A stretch of 27,829 nt of DNA from Thalassotalea_B sp049613795 (lineage in GTDB: Bacteria; Pseudomonadota; Gammaproteobacteria; Enterobacterales; Alteromonadaceae): assembly GCA_049613795.1 (NCBI GenBank), contig JBMZCX010000039.1, positions 1 through 27,829 on the forward strand, in the 5' to 3' direction. Made by a program: the position numbers and the translations under genes. Of this stretch, positions 16,535 through 24,817 are shown piece by piece. The notes under the pieces are model-generated. The model had not been told where the DNA came from and made no database searches. It saw nothing but the letters and a program-made list of their open reading frames with translations. Within the stretch, counting starts at the first letter, position 1. The number at the start of each line of letters is the position of its first letter.

Positions 16535-17485
16535 ATGACGATTAAACTTGGTATTGTGATGGACCCTATTTCACAAGTGAATGTGAAAAAAGATTCATCA
16601 ATGGCAATGATGTTTGAAGCCCAAAAACGTGGCTACCAGCTTTATTATATTGAAATGAAAGACCTTTACTTAACTCAAGGTCAATGTCGTGCAACAAGCC
16701 AGCAAGTAAAAGTTTACGACGATCCTGAGCATTGGTACGACTTAGCTGAAATAGAAGACATCGCAGTAGAGTCGCTCGATGCGGTATTAATGCGAAAAGA
16801 TCCCCCTTTCGATACTGAATACATTTACGCTACCTACATGCTAGAACGTGCTGAATTAGCTGGTACATTAATTGTTAACAAACCGCAAAGTTTACGCGAT
16901 TGTAATGAAAAATTATTTACTGCATGGTTTGCCGATTTAACGCCAAAAACATTAGTTACTCGCAATAATGAGCTTATTAGACAGTTCCACCAAGAACATC
17001 AAGACGTAATAATAAAACCGCTTGATGGCATGGGGGGTTCATCAATATTTCGCTTAAAACAAAACGACGCTAACGTTGGCGTAATTTTAGAAACCTTAAC
17101 CAACCATGGCAACCAATATGCCATGGTACAAGAGTTTGTGCCTGACATTAGTAATGGCGATAAACGTATACTGATTGTTAACGGTGAAGCTATGCCTTAT
17201 TGCTTAGCACGTATTCCTGCTAAAGGTGAAACCCGTGGTAATTTAGCTGCTGGTGGCCGCGGAGAAGCACGTCCACTTTCAGCCACCGACAAGCTTATTG
17301 CCGATACAATTGCTCCCGAACTTAAAAAACGTGGGCTATACTTTGTAGGGTTAGACGTTATTGGTGATAAAGTTACTGAAATTAACGTCACCAGCCCTAC
17401 TTGTATCAGAGAAATTGAAGCAGCTTACCCAATCAACATTAGCGGAAAACTGATGGACGCTATTGAAGAACATTTAGCAAAGTAG
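16535..17485 (+). CDS. gshB: Glutathione synthetase
   Basis: This ATP-grasp enzyme joins glycine to gamma-glutamylcysteine to give glutathione, in the cytoplasm. It is 316 aa, the length of E. coli GshB. Family blocks are KLGIVMDPISQVNVKKDSSMAMMFEAQKRG at the N-terminus, MRKDPPFDTEYIYATY, the ATP-binding loop KPLDGMGGSSIFRL, the acid-rich DKRILIVNGE, and the C-terminal GLDVIGDKVTEINVTSPTCIREIE with metal-binding Glu/Asn residues. AGGA lies seven bases before the ATG. It is followed 28 bp later by yqgE. Confidence 0.98.
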   Translation: MTIKLGIVMDPISQVNVKKDSSMAMMFEAQKRGYQLYYIEMKDLYLTQGQCRATSQQVKVYDDPEHWYDLAEIEDIAVESLDAVLMRKDPPFDTEYIYATYMLERAELAGTLIVNKPQSLRDCNEKLFTAWFADLTPKTLVTRNNELIRQFHQEHQDVIIKPLDGMGGSSIFRLKQNDANVGVILETLTNHGNQYAMVQEFVPDISNGDKRILIVNGEAMPYCLARIPAKGETRGNLAAGGRGEARPLSATDKLIADTIAPELKKRGLYFVGLDVIGDKVTEINVTSPTCIREIEAAYPINISGKLMDAIEEHLAK

Positions 17486-17513
17486 CCGTTAAAGCTAATT
17501 ATAAGGTGAAAAT

Positions 17514-18068
17514 GTGGATACTTTAGAAAACCATTTACTTATTGCTATGCCTAACTTAGGTGATTCGCTGTTTAATCGCACGGTTACCTATATTTGTGAG
17601 CACAACGACGAAGGTGCCATGGGGCTTATTATTAACTTACCCGTTAATGTGACCTTAAATGAATTACTGTCTCAGTTAGACGCCAATAAAAAAAGCTTAC
17701 CGGCACTTGAACAAATGGTGCTAACAGGCGGTCCTGTTTCTCAAGATCGTGGTTTTGTTTTACACAGCCCTCAAAGCTGCTGGAATAGCTCGTTAGCCTT
17801 AAGTGATAAGGTAATGATCACCACATCAAAAGACATCTTAATGGCGTTAGGTACCGAACAATCGCCGTCTGATTTTTTAGTGACTTTAGGTTATGCAGGC
17901 TGGGGGCCTGGTCAACTTGAACAAGAAATTCAAGAAAACTCGTGGTTAACTACACCAGCCGATAGCGATATTATTTTTAATACGCCAGTTGAACAACGTT
18001 GGCAAAAAGCCGCTCAGCAACTCGGTATTGATGTTGCGCACTTATCTTCCGATGTAGGACACGCTTAA
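17514..18068 (+). CDS. yqgE: UPF0301 / AlgH-like protein YqgE
   Basis: This 184-aa cytoplasmic protein belongs to the YqgE/AlgH family (UPF0301). Typical blocks are NHLLIAMPNLGDSLFNRTVTYICEHNDEGAMGLIINLP, LTGGPVSQDRGFVLH and LGYAGWGPGQLEQEI. The biochemical role is unknown; in Pseudomonas AlgH was tied genetically to alginate regulation. The start is GTG at 17514, which gives the family N-terminus and lies six bases after AAGGTG. An ATG two bases earlier is out of frame. The stop overlaps the ruvX start by one base (TAATG), indicating coupling. Confidence 0.96.
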   Translation: MDTLENHLLIAMPNLGDSLFNRTVTYICEHNDEGAMGLIINLPVNVTLNELLSQLDANKKSLPALEQMVLTGGPVSQDRGFVLHSPQSCWNSSLALSDKVMITTSKDILMALGTEQSPSDFLVTLGYAGWGPGQLEQEIQENSWLTTPADSDIIFNTPVEQRWQKAAQQLGIDVAHLSSDVGHA

Positions 18069-18511
18069 TGACAACAACCGCAGATAATACTGGGCAACGT
18101 ACCATTATTGGTTTCGACTTTGGTAAAAAATATATTGGCCTTGCTCTTGGTCAAGAATTAACTGGCAGTGCTCGTCCATTAGGTGCAGTAAAAGCAAAAG
18201 ATGGTATTCCGCAATGGCCTGATATTGCTAAATATGTTGAAGAATGGCTACCTGATTTCTTTGTTGTTGGCTTACCCTTAAACATGGATGGCAGCCAACA
18301 GCAATTAACCTTAGACGCGAAAAAATTTGGTAATAGACTGTCTAATCAGTTCGCTAAACAAGTGATATTTCAAGACGAGCGTTTAACAACTGCCGATGCA
18401 AAAGAGCGCTTGTTTGCGCACGGGGGCTTTAAAAATCTGCAAAAAGACAATATAGACGCACTTTCTGCCGCCTTAATTATCGAAAGTTATTTTGAAGCGC
18501 AATACAGTTAG
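18068..18511 (+). CDS. ruvX: Pre-16S rRNA nuclease / RuvX resolvase-like protein (YqgF)
   Basis: This is a 147-aa RNase H-fold nuclease of the YqgF/RuvX family, which in E. coli trims the 5' end of pre-16S rRNA. The fold's acidic residues are present: Asp17 in IIGFDFGKKYIGLALG, the Glu in QDERLTT, and Asp in DNIDALSAALIIESYF. VVGLPLNMDGS is also typical. It is the last gene of rsmE-gshB-yqgE-ruvX. In E. coli the next genes are the pilT-like yggR and yggS; here a 4-gene block intervenes before pilU-pilT. Confidence 0.96.
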   Translation: MTTTADNTGQRTIIGFDFGKKYIGLALGQELTGSARPLGAVKAKDGIPQWPDIAKYVEEWLPDFFVVGLPLNMDGSQQQLTLDAKKFGNRLSNQFAKQVIFQDERLTTADAKERLFAHGGFKNLQKDNIDALSAALIIESYFEAQYS

Positions 18512-18581
18512 TGCTGGCAATATAAATAACTTCCACGATACAAAAATCCCGCAAGATAAAATAGATGACTGACTCTTCGTA

Positions 18582-19529
18582 ATGAATATTATTGAAATAA
18601 TTTTGCCATTAGCCTTAGTTTGCACCTTAGGCTTTATTTGCGCTAAACGCGCATGGCTCAGTAAAAACGATATCGACAGCATTAGTAAATTAACCTTTAA
18701 ACTGTTAATCCCCGCTTTTTTATTCCAAAAAATGGCAACTGCAGAATTAGCTGGCAATATCAATATTAATTATTTTATCGGTTTTTATTTACCTTTATTA
18801 ATTACCTATGGCATTGCTTTTTTAATTAACTTCAAGTTTCATAATGGTTATAAAAGCCAGAGTGCGCCCGCTGGCGTTTTCGCACTAGGCGCCAGTTATT
18901 CTAATACCGTTATTGTAGGTATACCTGTGTTAATGGCGGTTTTAGGTGAGCAGTCACTCAGCTTAGTATTTTTAATTATTACCTTTCATAGCGCGTTACT
19001 CTTTACCCTTACCAGCATACTCGCACTAAATAACCAGCGCGAACAAGCTAACCGTTCAACCCATGCCCTTTGGCATAAACTTGCTCAGCAAACACTTTTC
19101 AACCCTTTAGTAGCAAGTATTTCACTTGGATTACTCGTAAATTTACTGCCAATGTCGTTGCCTAACGTGCTAAATAACACCTTAATATTACTTGGCAGCC
19201 CTGCTATCGCGCTCGCTTTGTTTTTACTTGGTTGCTCATTAACTTTTTACCGTATTCGCCAGCAAAAATATTTTATTGCATGCGCAACCATAATAAAGCT
19301 AGTGTTATTGCCAACGCTTGTCTACATTATCAGCAAGCAGCTATTGCAGTTATCGCATGAGGTTGTTACTACCTTAGTAATTATTAGTGCCTGCCCAACA
19401 GGGGTTAACGCCTATTTAATTGCAAAAATACAAAATATTCACCGCGAAACCGTTGCAGGCAGCATTGTTGCGTCAACCCTAAGCTGTATTGTCACCCTGC
19501 CGTGTTGGCTGTGGTTTTTATCAAATTAA
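18582..19529 (+). CDS. AEC family permease
   Basis: This 315-aa protein is of the auxin efflux carrier (AEC) / bile-acid-sodium-symporter-like fold, with about ten hydrophobic helices and short polar loops. The N-terminus (IILPLALVCTLGFICAKRAWLSKNDIDSISKLTFKLLIPAFLFQKMA) has the usual AEC pattern of a first helix, a lysine/serine-rich loop and an LLIPAFLF helix. ASYSNTVIVGIPVLMAVLGEQ and CPTGVNAYLIAKI are the two conserved crossover segments. The substrate is unknown; bacterial members move small organic acids such as malate. No ribosome binding site is clear. It is followed 11 bp later by the RluA-type gene. Confidence 0.92.
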   Translation: MNIIEIILPLALVCTLGFICAKRAWLSKNDIDSISKLTFKLLIPAFLFQKMATAELAGNININYFIGFYLPLLITYGIAFLINFKFHNGYKSQSAPAGVFALGASYSNTVIVGIPVLMAVLGEQSLSLVFLIITFHSALLFTLTSILALNNQREQANRSTHALWHKLAQQTLFNPLVASISLGLLVNLLPMSLPNVLNNTLILLGSPAIALALFLLGCSLTFYRIRQQKYFIACATIIKLVLLPTLVYIISKQLLQLSHEVVTTLVIISACPTGVNAYLIAKIQNIHRETVAGSIVASTLSCIVTLPCWLWFLSN

Positions 19530-19540
19530 GTAGAATAATT

Positions 19541-21235
19541 ATGTCATTAAGCAGTGCTCCTTGCTTTACCCCTTTTTCGCAATCAATTGCAGGCATTAGT
19601 TTACCTGAGCGTTTTACTTTTCCGTTTTACTATCAACCACACCCGTTGAGCATTATGGCCGCAACGGAACTTCAACAATACTTAACCGAGCAAAAGCAGT
19701 GGCAACAATACTTTGCCGAATCAAATAATAAAGCAGCCGCTAAAGGCAAAATGTTTGGCGTATTAGTGGTTAAAAACAGTAACAATGACATTGGCTATTT
19801 ATCGGCTTTTTCAGGAAAACTTGCTGATAGTAATGTACATAACCACTTTGTTCCGCCTGTATTTGACATGCTAGAACAAGAAAATTTTTTTACCATTGAA
19901 CAAGAAAAAATAAACGCAATAAATACGCAAATAGAAACACTTTCACAGGACACCCAATTTGCTAATAATCGTTTCAAGTTAACACAAGCGCTAGCGCAAT
20001 CAACGGCAGAAATTACGGCTTTACAAAGTGAGCATTCAAACGCGCGCCAGCAGCGTAAAGCGCAACGAGCAGAGGCAAAAACACAGCTTAAAGAAAGCGA
20101 GTTTATTGTATTAAACGATCAATTAAATAAAGAAAGTGTGGCGAATAAAAACATCTTAAAAGCACTAAAATCTCATTGGTTGGCTATAACAACAGAATTA
20201 GAACAGGCGGTTTCAAGCCATAGCAACACCATAGAAACACTAAAAAACACGCGTAAAAAGCGTTCAAATACCCTACAAAAACAATTATTTGAACAATATC
20301 AGTTTCTTAATATTCAAGATCAGCATAAAGATCTTAATGAGTTATTTACTAACTCGCCGCATCCACCTCCCGCAGGTGCTGGCGACTGTGCAGCGCCCAA
20401 GCTGCTACAATATGCTTTTGCAAATAAGTTAACGCCTTTAGCACTCGCTGAATTTTGGTGGGGTGCTACGCCAACATCTGAAATACGACAACACGGTAAT
20501 TACTACCCTGCCTGTATGGGGAAATGCCAACCTATTTTAGCGCATATGCTACAAGGCATGACAATAGACGACAACCCGTTACTCAGTAACGCAGGAGCTA
20601 ACAAAATACTTGAAGTGCTCTTTCAAGACGACGATATGGTAATTGTTAATAAACCTGCCGATTTACTTTCAGTACCCGGTAAAGAAATTAACGACTCTGT
20701 ATATAGCCGCATTAAAGTATTATTTCCCCGCGCCACAGGCGGCATAATAGTACATCGGCTCGACATGTCTACTTCAGGCTTAATGGTTATTGCACTCAAC
20801 CCAAGAGCCCATAAAGGCTTACAAAAGCAGTTTATTAATAGGGAAATTAAAAAGCGCTATATTGCTGTAATAAACGGAAGCGTTAAAGGCACAGAGGGAG
20901 ATATTTCATTACCGCTAAGAGGCGACTTATACGATCGCCCAAGGCAATTAGTGTGTGAAGAACATGGCAAAAAAGCAGAAACCACCTGGCAACTTATTTC
21001 ACAATCTAACCAGCAAAGTCGTTTATATTTATCGCCAAAAACAGGTCGAACTCATCAACTTCGCGTACATTGCGCCCACATCAGCGGGTTAAATGCGCCA
21101 ATTATTGGTGACGATTTATATGGCTCATTTTCAGACAAACATTCCAAGCGTTTACATTTACATGCCCAATCGCTTTCTTTAACTCATCCAATCACCAAAG
21201 AATCGATGACTTTTCAATGTGATCCTGATTTTTAG
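19541..21235 (+). CDS. RluA-family pseudouridine synthase with N-terminal coiled-coil extension
   Basis: This is a 564-aa protein. Residues 1-115 are of unclear fold. About 120-265 is a strongly predicted coiled coil rich in Gln, Lys, Glu and Ala. About 277-335 is a conserved-looking module with three cysteines (Cys283 in AGAGDCAAPKLL; Cys325 and Cys329 in YYPACMGKC). The C-terminal third is an RluA catalytic domain, with Asp408 in IIVHRLDMSTSGLMV, the later RQLVCEEHGKKAETTW, and SPKTGRTHQLRVHCAH. It should convert uridine to pseudouridine in rRNA or tRNA, but the target cannot be read from sequence. It is about twice the length of E. coli RluA. ATG at 19541 is preferred over an upstream frame start at 19502, which lies inside the permease gene. 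Confidence 0.9.
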   Translation: MSLSSAPCFTPFSQSIAGISLPERFTFPFYYQPHPLSIMAATELQQYLTEQKQWQQYFAESNNKAAAKGKMFGVLVVKNSNNDIGYLSAFSGKLADSNVHNHFVPPVFDMLEQENFFTIEQEKINAINTQIETLSQDTQFANNRFKLTQALAQSTAEITALQSEHSNARQQRKAQRAEAKTQLKESEFIVLNDQLNKESVANKNILKALKSHWLAITTELEQAVSSHSNTIETLKNTRKKRSNTLQKQLFEQYQFLNIQDQHKDLNELFTNSPHPPPAGAGDCAAPKLLQYAFANKLTPLALAEFWWGATPTSEIRQHGNYYPACMGKCQPILAHMLQGMTIDDNPLLSNAGANKILEVLFQDDDMVIVNKPADLLSVPGKEINDSVYSRIKVLFPRATGGIIVHRLDMSTSGLMVIALNPRAHKGLQKQFINREIKKRYIAVINGSVKGTEGDISLPLRGDLYDRPRQLVCEEHGKKAETTWQLISQSNQQSRLYLSPKTGRTHQLRVHCAHISGLNAPIIGDDLYGSFSDKHSKRLHLHAQSLSLTHPITKESMTFQCDPDF

Positions 21236-21271
21236 CTCAGTAAGCTAACGCAAGAAGCTCATTATTTTCAA

Positions 21272-21673
21272 TTAAGGTATTAATTTTTCGCTCTTAAGCC
21301 AATCAATAACCTTAATTGAGCCAAGAGAACACGAGTGTTTATTTTGATAGGCAATAAAGTCTATTGCTTCAATTTCAGCATCTGGGCAAAGCTCACCTTC
21401 AAAATCAGCGTAATAACAGGTTAACTTAACGGTTGTATCGTTATTTTTTCCGTCAGCTTGGGCAGTAAAGGTTGCTGCATATTTAATGGTATTGGGCAGT
21501 AAGTTAACCGAAATTTCTTCTTTAATTTCTCGGATAAGTGCTTGCTCATCAGACTCGCCCTCTTCGCGTTTACCACCAGGAATATAAAACAATTCCTTAT
21601 CTTTAGAACGTGCGCACAGCAGTTTGCCATCGCGTATATATAACCAAGCTAGCTTATCTATTTCTTTTTTCAT
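21272..21673 (-). CDS. NUDIX hydrolase
   Basis: This 133-aa cytoplasmic Nudix-fold protein has the Nudix box at residues 34-56, with G34, E40, R48-E49 and E52-E53 in place. The usual glycine near the end of the box is Ser55, so the match is not perfect, but the metal-binding glutamates are intact. The opening (IDKLAWLYIRDGKLLCARSKDKELFYIPGGKREEGE) resembles a common bacterial group of small Nudix proteins of unknown substrate. GAGA lies before the ATG. It is convergent with the RluA-type gene (36 bp, no good terminator) and 86 bp downstream of the lipoprotein gene on the same strand. Confidence 0.92.
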   Translation of the reverse strand: MKKEIDKLAWLYIRDGKLLCARSKDKELFYIPGGKREEGESDEQALIREIKEEISVNLLPNTIKYAATFTAQADGKNNDTTVKLTCYYADFEGELCPDAEIEAIDFIAYQNKHSCSLGSIKVIDWLKSEKLIP

Positions 21674-21759
21674 AAATTCTCTTATTTAATTAACGACTTT
21701 TTAGCCCCAATATTTTACCGTCATGTTATTTTTACTACAAAAACTAAACAAGGCTACCA

Positions 21760-22455
21760 CTAACTCCTAACACCATAAGTTAATATGCAATTTGAAATAA
21801 AACGAGAGCGATTGATGGGTTGCAGCTTTATTATTTCTACTTCACCAATTAGATCTACCTTCGTCGATTTTTTTATTTCAAAATAAAAATTAAGGTAAGG
21901 CTCATTATTTGTTAGCAACAGATAAGGATAGTCTGTGATTGTCCATTCCCCTGAAACTTTTATTTCATCAGCTTCTTTATATATAAATTCACCACTACTA
22001 TTTAAATGTAATTCACTTGACGTTTCACACTCTGATGAATGGTAATTAAAAGCAATATCTTCACTACGTTGGCCGCTGTTCGGAATTACTCCAGCAGGAA
22101 CAACAAATAAACCGATAGTATTTTTTGTATACCAGTGATTTGAAGCAACTAATGCATTAACGCTACTAAGATTGTAACCAAGGCTTTTTAGTACATTTTC
22201 AATTTTATCGACCGCAGTATTATCTTCCACAAAAGGCGAATATAAAATACTCGTTGAATGCACACTTTCAGGGTAGCGTAATTCATTAAACTCAACATTA
22301 AGCCCTAGATCATTAAGTGCTACGCTAAGCTTTTTAGATTTCTGCTCAGTTATATATAATTTATTTACATGAACTGTTGGGGCACTACAGCCGATAGTTA
22401 CGACTAAAATGGTAATGAATAGAAACTGTTGAAAAATTAATTTTTCTCGTTTCAC
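21760..22455 (-). CDS. Putative lipoprotein of unknown family
   Basis: I do not recognise this 231-aa protein. It has a lipoprotein signal (basic MKREK, hydrophobic 7-21, lipobox TIG-C with Cys23). The mature part is hydrophilic and beta-rich in appearance, with an ECETSSELHLNSSGEF segment, a GEWTITDYPYLLLTNNEPYLNFYFEIK segment and a C-terminal Cys in SNCILTYG. The second half (test-string-like GEWTI... plus a display-like closing strand) could be a small beta-barrel or lipocalin-like fold, but this is a guess. The start is GTG at 22455, with AGGA seven bases upstream. It lies between the NUDIX gene and the pilU terminator and so is transcribed separately from pilT-pilU. Confidence 0.75.
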   Translation of the reverse strand: MKREKLIFQQFLFITILVVTIGCSAPTVHVNKLYITEQKSKKLSVALNDLGLNVEFNELRYPESVHSTSILYSPFVEDNTAVDKIENVLKSLGYNLSSVNALVASNHWYTKNTIGLFVVPAGVIPNSGQRSEDIAFNYHSSECETSSELHLNSSGEFIYKEADEIKVSGEWTITDYPYLLLTNNEPYLNFYFEIKKSTKVDLIGEVEIIKLQPINRSRFISNCILTYGVRS

Positions 22456-22516
22456 TTAAAATCCTTTTAATGCTTAATCGTTATAGTTACTAGACTTTTA
22501 TTAATATGGCAAACAT

Positions 22517-22545
22517 CAATAAAAAGCCTTACTGATGTAAGGCTT
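22517..22545 (-). terminator. Intrinsic terminator of pilT-pilU
   Basis: A perfect 9-bp stem (AAGCCTTAC at 22524-22532, GTAAGGCTT at 22537-22545) with a 4-base loop is followed on the minus strand by a run of T's (complement of 22519-22523). It lies 30 bp after the pilU stop codon. Confidence 0.9.
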
Positions 22546-22574
22546 CTATTATCAATTACTTTTAAGACTAGCGG

Positions 22575-23702
22575 TTAAATATCATCTGGCTCTAAGCCGT
22601 CTAATGTTACGCCAGCCAACGCTCCTGAACCGCCTTGATCGTTACTGCGTAACTTAATCATTAAGCGTAAGTCATTAGGCGAATCAGCATGATGCAATGC
22701 ATCAGCATAGTTAATTAAACCACGTTGATACAAATTAAATAATGCTTGGTCAAAGGTTTGCATTCCTTGCTCGGTAGATTTCTCCATCACCTCTTTAATA
22801 CTGCCTACTTCACCTTTTTTAATCAGTTCCGCAATGTAAGGAGAATTTAATAAAATTTCAATGGCTGCTACTCGGCCATCGCCGTCTCGTGTCGGTACAA
22901 GTTGTTGTGCAATAACACCACGTAAATTTAATGCTAAATCAAACAGTAACTTACCATGTTGCTCTGCAGGTACTAAATGCATAATACGGTCAATGGCTTG
23001 GTTGGCATTGTTAGCATGCAGCGTGGCAATACATAAATGTCCCGTTTCAGCAAAACTTAACGCATGTTCCATAATTTCTTGAGAGCGAATTTCACCAATT
23101 AATATGACATCAGGCGCTTGTCGCAATGAGCTCTTAAGTGCTGCGTCGAAAGACTCAGTATCTAATCCTACTTCTCGTTGAGTGATCATTGATTTTCCAT
23201 GCTCATGCACGAATTCAACTGGATCTTCAATCGTTAGAATATGACCGCGTGAATTGCGATTACGATAACCAATTAACGAGGCCATAGAGGTTGACTTACC
23301 TGTACCTGTACCACCAACAAAAAGCACCAGTCCCCGTTTAGACATCACCACGTCTTTAAGTACTGATGGTAAGCCTAAATCTTCAGTATCAGGAATTTCG
23401 GTCACAATACGACGAATAACCATCCCCGCCATGTCACGTTGCCAAAATGCTGAAATACGAAACCGACCTATTTCGTCAATAGAAATAGCAAAGTTACACT
23501 CTTTTTCTTCGTCAAATTGCTTTTTCTGCTTGTCGTTCATCGCGTCATGTACAAGGCCTAACGCTTCTTCAGGCGTTAACGACTCTGTATCAATAGGCTG
23601 TAATTCACCGTTAATTTTTGCACTTACAGGTAATTTAGCAGTAACGAACATATCTGATGCATCTTCTTGCACCATTTTTTCAAGTAAATTATGAAATCTC
23701 AT
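22575..23702 (-). CDS. pilU: Type IV pilus retraction ATPase PilU
   Basis: This is a 375-aa cytoplasmic hexameric ATPase of the PilT/VirB11 family, the accessory retraction motor that works with PilT. The Walker A motif is GGTGTGKST (130-138). The Asp box (HILTIEDPVEFVHEHGKSMITQREVG), the Walker B region (APDVILIGEIRSQE) and the His box (CIATLHANNANQAIDRIMHLVP) are present. PilU rather than a second PilT is called because the start (MRFHNLLEKMVQEDASDMFVT), the longer length and the acidic C-terminal tail (TLDGLEPDDI) are PilU features, and the AIRNLIRE motif of PilT is replaced by YIAELIKKGE. It lies 13 bp after pilT. Confidence 0.96.
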   Translation of the reverse strand: MRFHNLLEKMVQEDASDMFVTAKLPVSAKINGELQPIDTESLTPEEALGLVHDAMNDKQKKQFDEEKECNFAISIDEIGRFRISAFWQRDMAGMVIRRIVTEIPDTEDLGLPSVLKDVVMSKRGLVLFVGGTGTGKSTSMASLIGYRNRNSRGHILTIEDPVEFVHEHGKSMITQREVGLDTESFDAALKSSLRQAPDVILIGEIRSQEIMEHALSFAETGHLCIATLHANNANQAIDRIMHLVPAEQHGKLLFDLALNLRGVIAQQLVPTRDGDGRVAAIEILLNSPYIAELIKKGEVGSIKEVMEKSTEQGMQTFDQALFNLYQRGLINYADALHHADSPNDLRLMIKLRSNDQGGSGALAGVTLDGLEPDDI

Positions 23703-23715
23703 ATTACGCTCTTAA

Positions 23716-24759
23716 CTAGTAACTTTTAAATTGATTTTTATCAGATGCCTTTTCCATTGCATCTTGACGTGAAATTAAACCACGGTTAATTAAATTCTGT
23801 AAACATTGATCCATTGTTTGCATGCCATTCGACATACCTGTTTGAATAGCTGAGTACATTTGTGCAATTTTATCTTCACGAATTAAATTTCGTATTGCTG
23901 GCACACCGATCATTATTTCGTGGGCAGCCACTCGGCCTCCGCCTACTTTTTTCACTAACGTTTGTGAAATAACCGCACGTAACGATTCTGATAACATAGA
24001 GCGCACCATTGATTTTTCTTCCGCTGGAAATACATCAATAATACGGTCAATGGTTTTAGGTGCTGAGGTGGTATGCAAGGTGCCAAAAACTAAATGCCCT
24101 GTCTCTGCCGCTGTCATTGCTAAGCGAATAGTCTCCAAGTCACGCATCTCACCGACAAGAATTACATCAGGGTCTTCACGTAATGCCGAGCGTAATGCAT
24201 TGTTAAAACTTAACGTATCGCGATGTACTTCACGCTGATTAATTAAACAGGATTTATTTTCATGAACAAATTCGATCGGATCTTCAATCGTTAAAATATG
24301 GTGATATTTATTTTTATTAATGTAGTCAACCATTGCCGCAAGAGTGGTTGATTTACCCGAACCTGTTGGGCCAGTCACTAGCACTAAGCCTCGTGGCGTG
24401 TCTGAAATTTCTCTGAAAATATCAGGACAGCCTAGATCTTCAAGCGATAGTACCGTGCTTGGAATCGTACGAAATACCGCAGAAGGACCACGGTTTTGAT
24501 TAAACGCATTTACCCTGAAACGAGCTAAATTCGGCACTTCAAAAGAAAAATCGACCTCTAGGTTCTCTTCATACTCTTTTCGTTGTCTGTCATTCATAAT
24601 GTCATATACCAGCCCATTAACGTCTTTCGCGTCAAAAGCGGGAATATTTAACTTACGTACGTCACCATCAACACGAATTGATGGTGGAATACCTGTAGAA
24701 AGATGTAAATCAGATGCATTATTTTCTACGCTAAACGCGAGTAATTCGGTAATATCCAT
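23716..24759 (-). CDS. pilT: Type IV pilus retraction ATPase PilT
   Basis: This is a 347-aa hexameric motor ATPase that drives pilus depolymerisation for twitching motility and DNA uptake. The N-terminus MDITELLAFSVENNASDLHLSTG is typical. Walker A is GPTGSGKST (130-138), the Asp box is near 154-168, Walker B contains Glu204 in VILVGEMRD, the His box is GTLHTTSAPKTIDRIIDVFP, and the retraction motif AIRNLIRE is at 288-295. AGAGG lies seven bases before the ATG. It is transcribed away from yggS across a 58-bp divergent gap and followed by pilU. Confidence 0.98.
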   Translation of the reverse strand: MDITELLAFSVENNASDLHLSTGIPPSIRVDGDVRKLNIPAFDAKDVNGLVYDIMNDRQRKEYEENLEVDFSFEVPNLARFRVNAFNQNRGPSAVFRTIPSTVLSLEDLGCPDIFREISDTPRGLVLVTGPTGSGKSTTLAAMVDYINKNKYHHILTIEDPIEFVHENKSCLINQREVHRDTLSFNNALRSALREDPDVILVGEMRDLETIRLAMTAAETGHLVFGTLHTTSAPKTIDRIIDVFPAEEKSMVRSMLSESLRAVISQTLVKKVGGGRVAAHEIMIGVPAIRNLIREDKIAQMYSAIQTGMSNGMQTMDQCLQNLINRGLISRQDAMEKASDKNQFKSY

Positions 24760-24783
24760 AAAAACCTCTTTGAGTTAACTGGG

Positions 24784-24802
24784 TTTCAGCAAAAGACTGA
24801 AA
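24784..24802. repeat. Inverted repeat in the pilT / yggS divergent promoter gap
   Basis: TTTCAG and CTGAAA are separated by seven bases, centred in the 58-bp gap between the two divergent starts. It sits where a regulator could affect both genes, but it is short. Confidence 0.3.
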
Positions 24803-24817
24803 GTTACTAATTATTTT

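Noticed and set aside
21236..21271. Possible terminator between the RluA-type and NUDIX genes
   Set aside because: The 36-bp convergent gap has only a weak AGCT-based repeat and no stable stem with a T-run.
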